Shown: positions 61,391 through 64,000 of the stretch, in pieces
Layout of the letters: each line of letters opens with the position of its first letter
Position numbering within the stretch: position 1 is the first letter of the stretch
Source of the DNA: Eleginops maclovinus
Lineage: Eukaryota > Chordata > Actinopteri > Perciformes > Eleginopidae
DNA length: 64,000 nucleotides
Assembly: GCF_036324505.1 (NCBI RefSeq)
Contig: NC_086354.1
Location: 19,840,707-19,904,706, forward strand
Direction of reading: 5' to 3'
The notes under the pieces: model-generated
Told to the model about the DNA's origin: nothing
The model's database searches: none
Seen by the model: the letters and a program-made list of their open reading frames with translations, nothing else
Translations under genes and position numbers: made by a program

Positions 61391-64000
61391 AGAAATACTG
61401 CTTTTTAGCTTGAATAATTTCAAGTTATTTTTGAGATTGCATCTTTTCACTTCACTGTATTGTTGACTTGGTCGTACACTTTTATATCTTTATTTATTTC
61501 ATACCGTCTCGTCTCCTGTGTCCCTGAAATGTGGAATCTAACTGTTGCTAAGTACTAAGCCATCCAATTTTCTGTCTCCAATAACAAAAGTCACAAAAGA
61601 AAAAGAAAACACAATACAACTGTTTGTGAACACTATCCAGCAAACTCTGATCTCTTGAAAGCTGTTGTATGCTTTATTTATTGATAAAAAGCAAACCGAG
61701 CGCTATCCTCTTCAGTGCTACTTTACAAACAACCTACACTAAAGGAATCGCTTTCTTTTACTAACTTTTAATAAAATGTTGTTGTATGCCTACCACCTAA
61801 ATGGTACATTTCTAAATCCTTTTAAATTGACCTTTCTTTACTTTATTTTCAATTTATGTGGGATTTCATCCTTTCTGTGATAAAAAAAAACCACTGAAAT
61901 AAAGCTGTTTTTTAAAAATATTTTCCCTACAACAATTCCAATTTTTGTAATATTTATAATTTAAAATAAGCAAAGGTGTGCATTGTTATGGGTTTTTCCT
62001 TGGGTTACTGATTACTCGGCAGGTTTAAAGGGAATATTACCAAATCTTTCTACGGCATTGCAGCATCCAGACAACAGAAGGTGAGTAGAAATGAGAATTT
62101 CTTCACTATTTGCAAGACTCTCAACATTTTAATGGTGATTGACAGGCATAAACACCTACATACATAAAGTGGAGTTCAAAGGGGTTCATTTGCATCGACA
62201 ACAAGATGGTTTTTGACAATTTCCCAGCTGCTCACTGTGGGAAACTTTCTAGAGATAATGATCCCCCCCGACAGATTCGGTGCAATCAAACTTGTTTCTG
62301 CAGGTTCTTCTCATTGCGCATACTCCACCCTAACAAGGACATTTTCAAAGCTAGGAAATGATGTGTGAATAGTGTGTCCAAGAGAAAGTTTAAAAAGATG
62401 ATAGAGATGTAATTCTGAATTCTGCCATTTACAGGAGATACCAAGTAGAGCAACTTCATTAGGGGAAAGAGTTGAATTAAGAGTCTTGTATTTACGATTT
62501 TGGGATGACCAGCGCTCAAAGCCAGATGCAGCTGTCGACAGGAGCGGGTATGTTTGAAGTTGTCAGAGGGAAGAGAAAAATCCAGGCAGTGAGAGAGGGA
62601 TCCAGAGACAGACTGACAGATGGAATGAGAGACGGCAGTGTTTCATAGCATGTCAAAGAGCCTTGTGATGGTGAGGGGCAAAAAGAGAACCTCCATCTCC
62701 TCCCGAGAACAGTGGCATTGTTGTTTTCTTGTTCTTTATTCCAACCGCATGTGGTCTGCATGTTGATGCGATGCGGTGTTAATGTTTCAACTAGTGCACC
62801 TTACATCTCACTTTGTACCAACAAAGAGCAGTGGCATTGGAACTACACCGGATAGATTTGCCTGTCGAGCAAATAACTGTGGAAAAATGGAACCATGTTT
62901 GCTGAGTGCATGTTGAGGTTATTGTGGCCTTATGTTGCACTGGCGACGAATCTAAAAATAGATGCACAGCTTACAGTTTTTTTTTTATGTGTGGTGAAAA
63001 CATACACTGACTGAACCCATTTTATTATAGCCACTTGTAAGGCAATGAATAGCTTCTTCTTTCTTTTTTTGAAAGGGCAAAGCAATTACCTGAAAAAGTG
63101 GGCCTGCTGTAGTTTTAAGCAATCGTTACTCAAACACCAGAAACTAGTGCATTACGTGGGGACAATTCTCAGTCACAAGGGAATATGCACTTGGTTTTTA
63201 TAGTAAGTATGTACAGCAGTAGGATGGTTTGTATGGGATTGAATTAAAATAAACTGTGTTCATGGTAACAAAGTAACATGTCTCGACAATCTACATTCAA
63301 TTGCTGTGATATAGGAAGATGAATATTGGCCAACAAAGCACTTAAGCACTTTAAATCATGGTTCAACTTCTCTATTAACTGTTATATTTCTGTGTAATAA
63401 CGGTATAAGTAGCTTCTCACTCCAATCCAACTGAGTCTTCAGATTGCAATCCTTTTTTAAACACAGTCAGTCCAATCGACAGCACAATTGATTTCCTGAT
63501 TAATGTCTCGGCCCACCTACTAGCATCGAAGCCTAGAGACATCATTTCCTCGTGAGCATGATCAATAGCTGCATCAACATAAATAAATGCTGGAAGAAAA
63601 TACATTTGGTTCAGTTAGTGCACCAAGGCCAAAAAGCGAAGTAATAGCTTTTTACCCGCTTGCAGCCTCTGAATATTTTCATTGTTTTAAGTCACAGAGA
63701 ACATAGTGGGAAGAAAGGGACAATGCGTAAGACAAAATAGATTAAATGCAAACAAAGGGACATTTAAGGTCTGTTGCATAACACTGTGTGGTGATGAGGA
63801 ACAAACGGAAGATGTACAAGCTCGACCTCGCGTGTTACATCTTCTGGTGTGAGACATGCAGGGAGGGAAGTCGCCTCAGTTCTGGACTGCTGACCTCTCC
63901 CTAGCTTGCCTTTGCACGATGAGCAGCAATAAAATATGTAGCAGGCCGTCATCTAATTTTAGCTTCCAGCTCTTCCATCATCACTTTCTAAGTTTTGTGC

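Larger units (their letters stand above)
48618..64000. other. Intergenic, no gene seen
   Basis: It contains LINE-tail fragments (about 49986-50097, 55585-55700, 58975-59095), family B copy 3, compound GA/GT microsatellites, a hairpin at 58441-58509, an AT-rich patch near 60490-60550 and otherwise unique sequence. No recognisable exon or transposon terminus. The 210-codon minus-strand frame at 53214-53846 is carried by simple repeats. Confidence 0.5.

Overview
This is vertebrate, almost certainly teleost fish, nuclear DNA. The evidence is AT-rich non-coding sequence with few genes, long dinucleotide microsatellites, GT-AG introns, Tc1/mariner and hAT DNA transposons, and several short dispersed repeats of kinds familiar from ray-finned fish genomes. 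There is no operon, CRISPR array or prokaryotic gene. Most open frames in the window are chance.

The only host gene I can support is the 5' part of netrin-G1 (ntng1), on the minus strand. Reading right to left, it has a weak core-promoter candidate near 17.26 kb and an inferred non-coding exon 1 (about 17230 to 16873) in a CpG-richer patch. Intron 1 (16872 to 11357) follows. Exon 2 (11356 to 10717) holds 382 bp of 5' leader, the start codon at 10974, the signal peptide and the start of the laminin N-terminal domain. Intron 2 then runs off the left edge of the window, so the rest of the gene lies outside.

From about 17.3 kb to 64 kb I see no host protein-coding exon. This looks like the gene-poor upstream flank of ntng1, populated by transposons. 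They are: a 1601-bp Tc1-like element (22779-24379) with a twice-frameshifted transposase; a 4814-bp hAT element (29735-34548) with an intact 8-bp target duplication, an intron-containing BED-finger transposase on the minus strand and three nested insertions; a 223-bp miniature element (34946-35168); a 519-bp internally deleted Tc1/mariner relic with DD36E spacing (39805-40323); and a second hAT element, 2900 bp, from a different lineage (45710-48609), also with an intact 8-bp target duplication and a 351-codon stretch of transposase still open. Copies of at least three short dispersed repeat families lie between them.

I found no convincing new biological system. The best leads are the layered, datable insertions in the first hAT element, an isolated 25-bp hairpin at 58441-58509, the inferred ntng1 promoter and leader with overlapping upstream frames, and several candidate conserved non-coding elements rich in homeodomain, POU or TALE-type motifs. 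Those last calls need cross-species alignment.
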